Assembly (NCBI GenBank): GCA_030654695.1
Contig: JAURWY010000030.1
Coordinates: forward strand, 28,811-92,810
Length of the DNA stretch: 64,000 nt
Reading direction: 5' to 3'
Origin: Polaromonas sp.
Lineage (GTDB): Bacteria > Pseudomonadota > Gammaproteobacteria > Burkholderiales > Burkholderiaceae_C
Shown here: positions 17,445 to 25,016 of the stretch, piece by piece
How positions within the stretch are numbered: position 1 is the stretch's first letter
Layout: each line of letters starts with the position of its first letter
Program-made: the position numbers and the translations under genes
The notes under the pieces: model-generated
Database searches by the model: none
Seen by the model: only the letters and a program-made list of their open reading frames with translations
What the model was told of the DNA's origin: nothing

Positions 17445-18649
17445 TGCACCAGCACCGGCACCAGCGGACCGCTGGCATCGGTGCCGCCTGGAAGACCAGC
17501 CGTTCTGCAGCCGGACAGGGGGTCATCGGCACGGCCTCTGAACTCGATTTCTGCATCTTCTGTGGGTGTTTTCGGACTCAGCATCAGCGCACAAGCCCAG
17601 CCCAAAATAGGTTTGGCACCCGAGCCGCAGGCTGAACTGCTGCACGCCACCACCGGCATCGGCACCAGCCGACGTGACGATGCACCGTATTGCGTGTGGA
17701 CGTTGGCTGGTGAGGTGTAGCTGGGGATGTGTCCTTGAAAAGCCTGCCGGCTGGGTGCCCTGTTTTGCGTGTAGTCGCTGTAAGCGCCGCCCACCGGTGG
17801 GGGTCGATAGCCGTAGCCGGTGAGGTCCGGAATCGCCAAGGCCGGGTCAAGTCCGCTGCCGCCTTGCTTGTAAACCCCGAAGCGGGCGTTCCAGCCGTCG
17901 TCCAGCGAGGTGACGACGCCGGTATGGATGCCGATGCAGCGGTCGGCGGCAGTGGGCACCTCGCAAAAGCCAAAGCCAACGAAGGCTTGCGCGTAAGGCT
18001 CCAGACTGCCGGAGGCGTCGATACCCAGCACATTGGCCCACGTGAAGAAGCCGCTGACTTGCGAGGTTCCCAGCGCGATCAGGTCACCGAGTTGGTAGCC
18101 GAAGGTGTTGGCGTTCGGACCAGCGCCTTGGCATATCGCCATGGGGATGGCGCAAACGCTTTGCGACGGCATGACGGTGGCCGTGGCCGTGGCCACCAAA
18201 TTCGACGTCCCGATGCCCACTAGACCCATGAAAAAATGCCGCAAGCTAGGCTGCGTTACCGCGCAGCGGGCAAAGCGAGAAGCCGCTGCGGCGCCACCGC
18301 TGGCGGACTGGTAACTGCCGTTCAAGGTCGTGCTGAAGGTGGGGCTGACTTGGTCGGTGCTCACCAAATCAGCTTGGAAGTTTCGCCGGTTGCGCGCCCC
18401 GCCGACGAACTGTCCTGCCAAAGCACCGCGACTGGGCGCATCTGACAAACCATTGAGCTCCAGCACGGCGGCCAAGGCGCAGGCATCGGCGGCATTTTGC
18501 AGCTCGGCCTGGACCAGTTGCAGCCGACTGGCGTCGATCGCCAAGCCGACAAACCCCAGCATCACCACCATCGCCAACGCGGTGGCGACGGCGAACACCC
18601 CGCGCTGCTGCTGAGCCCGACGCACTGGGGCGCTGGCTCGTTCAGTCAT
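17441..18649 (-). CDS. TadG-like pilus assembly protein
   Basis: A 402-residue protein with the TadG-type start QQQRGVFAVATALAMVVMLGFVGLAIDASRLQLVQAELQNAADACALAA, which is the membrane anchor plus the conserved NAADACALAA segment. The body is long and Ala/Gly-rich with several Cys pairs (CAIPMAICQGAG, CEVPTAADRCIG, CSSSACGSG). No metal-binding DxSxS of a von Willebrand A domain was seen, so it is a vWA-less TadG relative. TadG proteins sit in the envelope and support pilus assembly. It is coupled to its neighbours by 4-nt overlaps. Confidence 0.82.
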   Translation of the reverse strand: MTERASAPVRRAQQQRGVFAVATALAMVVMLGFVGLAIDASRLQLVQAELQNAADACALAAVLELNGLSDAPSRGALAGQFVGGARNRRNFQADLVSTDQVSPTFSTTLNGSYQSASGGAAAASRFARCAVTQPSLRHFFMGLVGIGTSNLVATATATVMPSQSVCAIPMAICQGAGPNANTFGYQLGDLIALGTSQVSGFFTWANVLGIDASGSLEPYAQAFVGFGFCEVPTAADRCIGIHTGVVTSLDDGWNARFGVYKQGGSGLDPALAIPDLTGYGYRPPPVGGAYSDYTQNRAPSRQAFQGHIPSYTSPANVHTQYGASSRRLVPMPVVACSSSACGSGAKPILGWACALMLSPKTPTEDAEIEFRGRADDPLSGCRTAGLPGGTDASGPLVPVLVQ

Positions 18650-18930
18650 GGCAGTTGCGGTGTGAAGCTGGTGGCCGGTGGCGGCAGCAAATAGCGGTCA
18701 TAGGCCGGCTTGAGTTCGCTGGCGGCCGGTGGCTGTGGCGCATTTTCCGAGCGGCGCAGCGAGGGCGGTAGCCGCTGCGCCTCTAACGCTTTTTGCAACG
18801 ACAGGCCTTGGTCTTTCTGATCGACCAACACCGGCGAACAGCCTGGCAGGGCCAGCAGGGTGAGGCCTGTCACGGCCACCATCCAGTGGGCTTTGCCGAT
18901 GGCCAGTGGCCCAGCTTTAAGGTTTGGCAT
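18646..18930 (-). CDS. Small Tad-locus lipoprotein (possible secretin pilot)
   Basis: A 94-residue protein from the ATG at 18930 (MPNLKAGP); the longer frame to 18999 lies inside the secretin gene and is not favoured. The signal sequence ends in the lipobox LLALPGC, predicting an acylated Cys near residue 30. The mature part is short, Pro-, Gln- and Arg-rich and without a recognised domain. Its place directly after the secretin suggests a pilotin or RcpB-like role, but this is inferred from position only. Confidence 0.72.
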   Translation of the reverse strand: MPNLKAGPLAIGKAHWMVAVTGLTLLALPGCSPVLVDQKDQGLSLQKALEAQRLPPSLRRSENAPQPPAASELKPAYDRYLLPPPATSFTPQLP

Positions 18931-20344
18931 TGGGTTCTCCTGCCAAGGGGGCGGGCTCCGGTTTGGCGCCCTGCAGCTGGTTGTCGAGGAAAAATTCACG
19001 CCGTGTGGGCGGCCGCACCGAGTCCGTCGGCAAACTGGGCGGCGTTTCAGTGGCTTGCACCAAGCGCGCGCGCACCACCACCACCAACTCGGTCAGGTCA
19101 GCCACAAACTGGTTGCTGCGAAACAGCGCCCCCAAAATTGGGATCTCACCCAGAATCGGAAAGGCGTTACGGTTGGCAGAGCTGCTGTTGCGCACCAAGC
19201 CGCCGATGACCAGACTTTGTCCGTCTTGCAGCTGCACGGTGGTGGAGACCCGGCGCGTGGTGAAGGCGGGCAGCAGTGCGCTCCCGCTCTGATTACCCGA
19301 GTTGATGGATTCCTTGGATATTTCAGAGACCTCGGGCGCTACTTTCAGACTGATGCGTCCACCGTCCAGCACGGTGGGCACAAACTTCAGTCCGACGCCG
19401 AACTCGCGTTCTTGCAGCGTCACGGCGCTGCCCCCAGTGCCGACCGATTGCGTGATCGGGATGTAAACCTTGCCGCCCACTAAAAAGCTGCCCTCTTGAC
19501 CGCTCATGGCGACGATGGTCGGTTCGGCCAAGATGCGCACCAAACCATCTTGCTTTTCAGCTTCGAGATTGATGGCGTTGCCGTTGCTGAAAAGCAGTCC
19601 TGCCGTAGCGCCACCACCCCCCAAAAAACTCGATAAAACATTCCACCGGATGTCTCCGCCACCGGCGGCTTGAACCCGCAGGCCGAGTTTGTCCAGCAGC
19701 GACTTGGAGACCTCGGCAATGCGCACGTCCAGCATCACTTGCTGAGCGTCGCGAATGCGCAGCAGGTTGATGACCTGCGATTGACCGCTGGAACCGCCCG
19801 AGGCTGATCCGCCAACGCTGCTGGCGAGGTAGCGGTTCAACTGCCGCGTGTAGGCTTGGGCCAGTTGCACAGCAGTATCTGCCGCGCCAACATCGGCGAC
19901 GCTGCCGCGCAGCACAATCGAGCCAGAGGCCATCATCAGTTCAATGTCCTGCTCTTGTGGGAGCGCTGTTTTCATCGACTCCTCCAAAGGATCCAAGTCC
20001 GCGCTGACCTTCACAATGAGCGACACCGGTGGCCCGCTTTGACGCCACAGCAAGAAGTTGGTGGTGCCCACAGATTTACCCAAGACAAACAACTCGGTGC
20101 GAGACGTCAGTCTGTAGTCAGCCACCTTCGGGTCACCGACAACCACCCGACTGACCGGCTCAGGCAGTGGCAACACCACGACGTGTCCGACCACCGCTTG
20201 CATCGTGCTTTGCCAGCGCACTTTTGAGCTTGCAGGCGCGGCGGACTCTGCCGCACTGGCGGCGGACAAGGGCTCAAACTGCCCGCCGCTCACGCCGATA
20301 CCAATAGCCAAGGCTGCCGCCGCAGCGTTCTTTCGGGCGCTCAC
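18917..20344 (-). CDS. rcpA: Tad/Flp outer-membrane secretin RcpA (CpaC)
   Basis: A 475-residue secretin. The N-terminal region contains the pilus-type N domain (HVVVLPLPEPVSRVVVGDPKVADY) and a BON-like part (IVLRGSVADVGAADTAVQLAQ). The C-terminal secretin domain has VMLDVRIAEVSKSLLDKLG and ends with LQDGQSLVIGGLVRNSSS followed by LGEIPILGALFR, the classic family signature. It forms the outer-membrane channel for the Flp pilus. The start overlaps the rcpC stop by 4 nt and its 3' end overlaps the lipoprotein start by 14 nt. Confidence 0.95.
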   Translation of the reverse strand: MSARKNAAAAALAIGIGVSGGQFEPLSAASAAESAAPASSKVRWQSTMQAVVGHVVVLPLPEPVSRVVVGDPKVADYRLTSRTELFVLGKSVGTTNFLLWRQSGPPVSLIVKVSADLDPLEESMKTALPQEQDIELMMASGSIVLRGSVADVGAADTAVQLAQAYTRQLNRYLASSVGGSASGGSSGQSQVINLLRIRDAQQVMLDVRIAEVSKSLLDKLGLRVQAAGGGDIRWNVLSSFLGGGGATAGLLFSNGNAINLEAEKQDGLVRILAEPTIVAMSGQEGSFLVGGKVYIPITQSVGTGGSAVTLQEREFGVGLKFVPTVLDGGRISLKVAPEVSEISKESINSGNQSGSALLPAFTTRRVSTTVQLQDGQSLVIGGLVRNSSSANRNAFPILGEIPILGALFRSNQFVADLTELVVVVRARLVQATETPPSLPTDSVRPPTRREFFLDNQLQGAKPEPAPLAGEPNAKP

Positions 20345-21171
20345 AACTCACTCCCGACACCGCGTTGAATGCCGCGGTATTCTTCGACGCTGCTGGGCGC
20401 TTGTCGGGCCACGGCAGCTGCCCGCGTGCCCGTGGTGCTGGACGCAGTGGTTGGTAGGGTGACGTTCAGGTTTGGGCCGCTTGGACGGGCTGATTCATGC
20501 ATCAGGTCATCCAGCCTTGTACCGGCTGACGTCAAGGGCTGTCGATCCAGCTCGTTGCGCAGCGCCAATGACAAGCTGCCCACGCTGCGGGCCAAGTCAA
20601 GTCGCTCAGATTCCGCAGGCGTCAGTTCCAAGGTCACAGCATTCACAACTTTGGGTTTGGCTGGGTCCGCGGCGGTTTCTTGCGCTACCGCCAAGACCTT
20701 AACGCGGTCTAAAACAATTTTTGAAAAGGGTTCGTTGCGGGCATCGCGTGCGCTCACCAACACATCGACGTAACTGCCTGGCAAAGCAAAGCCTGCCACG
20801 CCAATCACATCGTTCACGCGCACCGTGATAGCGCGCTTGCCGGCCTCCAGCGTGGCGGACAAACCGCCCTTGACATCGACCGGCGCCAAGCGGGATTCCA
20901 GTATGGGTTCCCCGGGGACCAAAGGTTGGCGGACCACACGGCCAACGACTTTCTCAACACTGTCGAAACCACCCTGCGGTGCTGTCTGTGCAGGCCACTG
21001 CAGGACTCGCAAATTGTTGCTTGCCAGCGGCATACCCGCATCGACCACACTGGCCGCAACCACCACCCGTGGCCCGGCTTTTGAAGCCCCGACACCCACC
21101 CAGCGGGCCACCAAGAAGACGGCAACCGCCCCAACCAATAAGGCGATTGAAATCAGCACTGAGGGTTTCAA
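20341..21171 (-). CDS. rcpC: Flp pilus assembly protein RcpC (CpaB)
   Basis: A 276-residue periplasmic protein with an N-terminal membrane anchor (VLISIALLVGAVAVFLVARWV) and a SAF-type domain (VVAASVVDAGMPLASNNLRVLQWP). The CpaB core follows: EPILESRLAP, GKRAITVRVNDVIGVAGFALPGSYVDVL. It is thought to stabilise the secretin or bind the pilus through its SAF domains. It lies 36 bp after the flp pilin stop. The last 60 residues are low complexity. Confidence 0.92.
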   Translation of the reverse strand: MKPSVLISIALLVGAVAVFLVARWVGVGASKAGPRVVVAASVVDAGMPLASNNLRVLQWPAQTAPQGGFDSVEKVVGRVVRQPLVPGEPILESRLAPVDVKGGLSATLEAGKRAITVRVNDVIGVAGFALPGSYVDVLVSARDARNEPFSKIVLDRVKVLAVAQETAADPAKPKVVNAVTLELTPAESERLDLARSVGSLSLALRNELDRQPLTSAGTRLDDLMHESARPSGPNLNVTLPTTASSTTGTRAAAVARQAPSSVEEYRGIQRGVGSEL

Positions 21172-21207
21172 TTGAATCCACCGGGGCTGGTTTTAGAGCC
21201 GGCAACC

Positions 21208-21411
21208 TCACTGATTGGCGGTGGTTAGTGCATTTTTAATCGTGGTGAAGGTCACTCCGAGTTCCACACCCAAGGCGGTCAGTATGACTACCAGAACGAC
21301 TGCGATGAGCGCAGCAATCAAGGCATATTCGATCATTGTGACGCCTTGCTGGCGTTGGCCGAAATGGCTCAGATGACGGTTGCATGACAGGGCGTTGAAG
21401 TATGTTTTCAT
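21208..21411 (-). CDS. flp: Flp/Fap-type pilin
   Basis: A 67-residue pilin from the ATG at 21411 (MKTYFNALS), preceded by the ribosome-binding site GGAAGG at a 5-nt spacing; the ten extra upstream codons are not needed. The leader ends RQQG and the mature start VTMIEYALIAALIAVVLVVIL has the Flp Glu-Tyr pair at positions +5 and +6 after the cleavage Gly. It is the structural subunit of the pilus and the first gene of the tad operon. Cleavage needs a TadV/CpaA peptidase, which is not encoded nearby. Confidence 0.93.
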   Translation of the reverse strand: MKTYFNALSCNRHLSHFGQRQQGVTMIEYALIAALIAVVLVVILTALGVELGVTFTTIKNALTTANQ

Positions 21412-21496
21412 ACAAACCTTCCAAGGAAGTACGGCGACCAAAGGGATAAAAACTCAAATAAATAAAAGCGGTTAAAGCTTTCTTATTTGCGTTTTC

Positions 21497-21525
21497 ATCA
21501 TCTTGAGAAGCCGTTTCCCTGTCAA
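21497..21525 (-). promoter_or_regulatory. Predicted sigma-70 promoter of the flp-tad operon
   Basis: On the minus strand a perfect -35 TTGACA (21520-21525) is followed after 17 bp by GATGAT (21497-21502, 4 of 6 matches to TATAAT). Transcription would start near 21490, giving a leader of about 80 nt before flp. Confidence 0.55.
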
Positions 21526-21570
21526 CGGCATCGCGCATGTCTTTGGTGAGCAGATGTAGCTGCAGGCGAC

Positions 21571-21599
21571 TACTTGTGTAAGTGTTGCAATACTTGTGT
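21571..21599. promoter_or_regulatory. Tandem operator-like repeat upstream of flp
   Basis: TACTTGTGT occurs at 21571-21579 and again at 21591-21599, exactly 20 bp (two helical turns) apart. A near-palindrome AAGTGTTGCAATACTT (14 of 16 symmetric) spans 21580-21595. The repeats lie about 80-110 bp upstream of the predicted flp transcription start, a normal place for an activator. Confidence 0.45.
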
Positions 21600-21635
21600 C
21601 AACTGCAGAGGCTTGATCGCCAGCGGATCAGATGT

Positions 21636-23303
21636 TCAGCGTCGGCAGGCCCGCGTGATGTCCATCTCTGCTTGGTAAAGCCCGGTCTTCACATCGGCGC
21701 TGCCGAGCACAGTGTGAAACCAGTTGTCGTGCGACCAAGGCTTGGCTTGCTGGGTGCGTAAACACGCATCGTCAACCGCCCAGTGCTGGCGCATGGCCGG
21801 TGAGACCCACAAAGCCATCGGCACATGGGTCTGCTCTTTGGGCGCCATTTTGTAAGGCATGCCGTGCAAGTAAATGCCGTTTTCACCCAACGATTCGCCG
21901 TGGTCCGAGACGTACCACATCGCCGTGGGTTGCGGCTGCGTTTTGAGCCAGCCAACGGCTTGGCCAAGAAAGTAGTCGGTGTACGCGATGCTGTTGTCGT
22001 AGGCGTTGCGCAAGGCTTGGGCATCGCAAGAGGGCAGGGCGTTGTCGGTGCACTCCGGCAAAAACGCTTTGTGGCTAGGCGGTGACCGTTTGTAGTAAGC
22101 CGGGCCATGGCTGCCCATCTGGTGCATCACCACCACGGTGCCGATAGCGCGGCGCTCGGCTGACAGCGCGGCCACCCGTTCGGACAGACCGTCGAGCATG
22201 ATTTCGTCCCAGCACTCACCTGCGGAGCAGAATTTCGGCTCTTTGAGTTCGCTGGTGTTGACAGTCGCCACACGGTCGCAAACACCTTTGCAGCCAGATT
22301 GGTTTTCCAGCCAAAGGACGGCCCAGCCGGCCTTATGCAGCACGTCGAGCAAGGACTCGTAATTCGCCGTGCTGTCAGCTTTGGCTTGGCGGTCCAAGTG
22401 TGAAAACATGCAGGGTACGGAGATCTGTGTGTTGGTGCCGCAAGACTGCACCTGACTGAAAAAATACAAATCGCCTTGGGTCTGCAAGGCTTGCATTTGT
22501 GGCGTGGTGGGGCGCTGGTAACCGGCGATGCCGAAGTTGGCAGCCCGGGCGGTTTCACCCACCACCAATAGCAGCAAGGGTGCCGCGGCTTTGTCGGCGA
22601 TAGGGCGAGCGCTGGCGTCGTCGCCAATGCTTTGCAAAGGCTGCTGGCGTTGCGCTTGTTCGGTTTTGGCCAGTCGGCCCACCGCATAGACGGTATTGAA
22701 CGGGTTCAGCATGTAACGCAAGCTGGTGTGGTTGCGCATCAATGAGGCCAGGTCTTGGAACACCAGCAGCAGCAAGACGGCGGTCAGCGCCGAGCCGACC
22801 AACACCGCGCCAAGTTGATGCGACCAGCGCTGCCAGCCGACGCAAACCCCGGGCTGCAAACGCCACCACCAAAGCCCCGGCACGCCGACCCCCAGCACCA
22901 AGGTCAACAACAAGGTGAGCGACAGCAGATCCCGCACTTCTGCGGTGTTGGTTTGCGTGGCGTTGGCGACCATGGTTGGGTCAATGACAACGCCATACAT
23001 GGCCATGAAATAACTGGCGGTCATGCTCATGACGAGGAGTAAAACACCTCCCGGTTTGCGCCACCAAGGCCAGACCACCACGTTCACAAAGACCCACATG
23101 AGCATCGTCAAAGCGGCCCAGATGCCGATCAGCCCGGCGTAAGCACGCAGGCTGTTGACCTCCGGTAATTGGGTCAAGGCCCACCAAAAAGGCGCGTTGC
23201 CCAGCGTGCTGAGCACCAGCGCCAAACCAGCGCTGACCAGCCAAGGGTGGCGCCCCTGCATCGCGGTGCTTGGACGCAACCTGTTCAACCATTTCAAAGA
23301 CAT
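21636..23303 (-). CDS. eptA: Lipid A phosphoethanolamine transferase (EptA/MCR family)
   Basis: A protein of 555 residues from the ATG at 23303 (MSLKWLNRL). Five hydrophobic segments occupy about the first 190 residues, followed by a periplasmic sulfatase-fold domain. The nucleophilic Thr lies in VVGETARAANFGIAGY near residue 254 and the metal-binding SDHGESLGENGIYLHG is near 466. Several Cys (CGTNTQISVPCM, CKGVC, CSAGECWD) match the disulfides of this family. It transfers phosphoethanolamine from phosphatidylethanolamine to lipid A, lowering negative charge and polymyxin binding. The gene is divergent from a PAP2 phosphatase. It appears to be a native chromosomal enzyme; no mobile element is adjacent. 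Confidence 0.93.
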   Translation of the reverse strand: MSLKWLNRLRPSTAMQGRHPWLVSAGLALVLSTLGNAPFWWALTQLPEVNSLRAYAGLIGIWAALTMLMWVFVNVVVWPWWRKPGGVLLLVMSMTASYFMAMYGVVIDPTMVANATQTNTAEVRDLLSLTLLLTLVLGVGVPGLWWWRLQPGVCVGWQRWSHQLGAVLVGSALTAVLLLLVFQDLASLMRNHTSLRYMLNPFNTVYAVGRLAKTEQAQRQQPLQSIGDDASARPIADKAAAPLLLLVVGETARAANFGIAGYQRPTTPQMQALQTQGDLYFFSQVQSCGTNTQISVPCMFSHLDRQAKADSTANYESLLDVLHKAGWAVLWLENQSGCKGVCDRVATVNTSELKEPKFCSAGECWDEIMLDGLSERVAALSAERRAIGTVVVMHQMGSHGPAYYKRSPPSHKAFLPECTDNALPSCDAQALRNAYDNSIAYTDYFLGQAVGWLKTQPQPTAMWYVSDHGESLGENGIYLHGMPYKMAPKEQTHVPMALWVSPAMRQHWAVDDACLRTQQAKPWSHDNWFHTVLGSADVKTGLYQAEMDITRACRR

Positions 23304-23425
23304 ACCTATGCGTCCGGCACTTGCGTGAAAAAAGATGAGATTGTAATAAAATTGACCATCAATAACCATAAAATTAAGGCCAATGCTTTGTGCGCCTGTC
23401 AGTCACCCTCTTTTCCTCACATGTC

Positions 23426-24151
23426 ATGACCCATTCGCCTGTTTCGGTCCTGCCTTGGTATGCGCCCTTCCAAAAGCCGCTGTTGTGGTGGACTTTGGCG
23501 TTGACCATCGCTTGGGATGCGCTCGGGCTTGACCGCTGGGTGATGGCGGCGATTGGGACCTCACAAGGGTTTCCGTTGCGCGACCATCCCTTCGTGGTGG
23601 AGGTGCTGCACAACCAGCTCAAAAATGCCATGTTGGTGCTCTACGGGTTGGCTTGGCTCATGGTTTTTTGGCCACTCGGACCGGTGTGCGAGTTCAGTCG
23701 GCGACAGCGTTGGGCAGCTATTGTGGGCGTGAGCTTGAGTTTGCTTGTCATTAGCAGCTTGAAGCGCGTTAGCACCACCAGTTGCCCTTGGGAGTGGGCA
23801 GAGTTTGGCGGTCTGGCGCAGCCGCTGTCCTATTGGGCTTGGGGCGTTTTGGATGGTGGTTCTGGCCATTGTTTTCCGGGCGGTCATGCCTCGGGTGCCT
23901 TGGCTTTTTTGAGTCTGGCATGGGCCGGCATGAGTGCCGAGTCGCTGGCGTCACAGCGCTGGGGGCACCGATTGTTGTGGACGATTTTGGGGCTGGGGGC
24001 CCTGATGGGCCTGTCCCAGACCCTGCGCGGTGCACACCCGCCCAGCCATTCGATCTGGACGGCTTGGATTTGTGCGGCTATCGGCTGGGGCTGTGTCTGG
24101 GCTTCAAGCCGATGGTTTGTGCGCTCGGAGGTGCTCGTTGTCCGCGTTTGA
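23426..24151 (+). CDS. PAP2-family membrane phosphatase
   Basis: A 241-residue polytopic protein from the ATG at 23426. The three PAP2 motifs are present in modified form: LKRVSTTSCPWEW near residue 112, CFPGGHASGALAF (instead of PSGH) near 150, and LRGAHPPSHSIWTAW near 200 with the catalytic His. Family members remove phosphate from lipids such as phosphatidic acid, undecaprenyl diphosphate or lipid A. Being divergent from eptA, it is likely to act on envelope lipids, for example recycling diacylglycerol-derived products. The 122-bp AT-rich gap must contain both promoters. Confidence 0.88.
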   Translation: MTHSPVSVLPWYAPFQKPLLWWTLALTIAWDALGLDRWVMAAIGTSQGFPLRDHPFVVEVLHNQLKNAMLVLYGLAWLMVFWPLGPVCEFSRRQRWAAIVGVSLSLLVISSLKRVSTTSCPWEWAEFGGLAQPLSYWAWGVLDGGSGHCFPGGHASGALAFLSLAWAGMSAESLASQRWGHRLLWTILGLGALMGLSQTLRGAHPPSHSIWTAWICAAIGWGCVWASSRWFVRSEVLVVRV

Positions 24152-24205
24152 TGTCCCATTGAAAAAGTGGCTCGACTGTTAACAAAACTTGGCCTGAGCG
24201 CAACG

Positions 24206-24246
24206 AAAAAACCCCGTCCTGCACCGCAGAGACGGGGTTTTTTTTA
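24206..24246. terminator. Bidirectional Rho-independent terminator
   Basis: AAAAAACCCCGTC pairs with GACGGGGTTTTTT around a 12-nt loop. It separates the convergent PAP2 gene and the response regulator gene and has A/T tracts on both sides, so it can serve both. Confidence 0.88.
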
Positions 24247-24263
24247 TAACCAGTGGGGCTGTT

Positions 24264-24872
24264 TTACAGCAAGCCTTTGGTGCGCGCCAAGTGGCTGGCT
24301 TGTGACCGGCTTTTCACGTTGAGCCTTCGGAACAGGCGCCACAGGTGCACTTTGACGGTGTGCTCGCTGATTTGCAGTTCTTCGGCAATGTCACGGTTGC
24401 TCAGACCTCGGTCCAGCATAACCAGCAACTGTTTTTGTCGCTTGGAGAGCTTTTCTGGGACGGCACCAGCCTCGGCGTCTGGGTCGTCAACCAAAAATAA
24501 CCGAAGCGCATTGGTGATTTCAGTCGCGCCGGCTGACTTCTGGATGTAAGCGTCAGCACCTGCTTCTATGGAGAGATCTTCGTAATCCAGCGCTGGAGAG
24601 GCCGACAGCACGACCAAGGGCACATCAGGGTACAAAAGTTTGAGCTCGCGCACACCGGACACACCATGCGTATCGGGCAACTTGAGGTCAAGGCAGATCA
24701 GTTCTGGGGTGCCATGCTTTTGAATTGCGGGCGAGACAGCCGCCACGCGGTCGAGCTCAACAATATTGGCTTTGCTGTTGAGGCGGCGAATCAGCATGAC
24801 GACGGCTTCCCGCATCAGGGGATGGTCATCTACAACAAAAATGCTCATCGGCTTAGGAGTGTCAGTGGTCAT
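24264..24872 (-). CDS. Orphan NarL/LuxR-family response regulator
   Basis: A 202-residue regulator. The receiver domain (about 8-128) has the acidic pocket VVDDH, the phospho-acceptor Asp62 in LICLDLKLPD, the Ser/Thr position VVLSAS and Lys112 in YIQKSAG. The LuxR helix-turn-helix spans about 142-198 (LSKRQKQLLVMLDRGLSNRDIAEEL, then SEHTVKVHLWRLFRRL). No histidine kinase is adjacent. The upstream 144 bp is unusually AT-rich for this genome and carries an inverted 8-bp repeat (TACCGAAT at 24897-24904, ATTCGGTA at 24976-24983) that may be a binding site. Start could also be the Met at codon 9. Confidence 0.92.
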   Translation of the reverse strand: MTTDTPKPMSIFVVDDHPLMREAVVMLIRRLNSKANIVELDRVAAVSPAIQKHGTPELICLDLKLPDTHGVSGVRELKLLYPDVPLVVLSASPALDYEDLSIEAGADAYIQKSAGATEITNALRLFLVDDPDAEAGAVPEKLSKRQKQLLVMLDRGLSNRDIAEELQISEHTVKVHLWRLFRRLNVKSRSQASHLARTKGLL

Positions 24873-25016
24873 GAAAATTTAAATAGAAGAGTTGAATACC
24901 GAATCAATCTTATTGTCAGATGTTATCAGTTGACTTTCGCAAAAAAACAGTACTACTACGTACATGTAATATTTTATTCGGTAATGACTGGCTATTTGGG
25001 TAATATTTATTGGATA

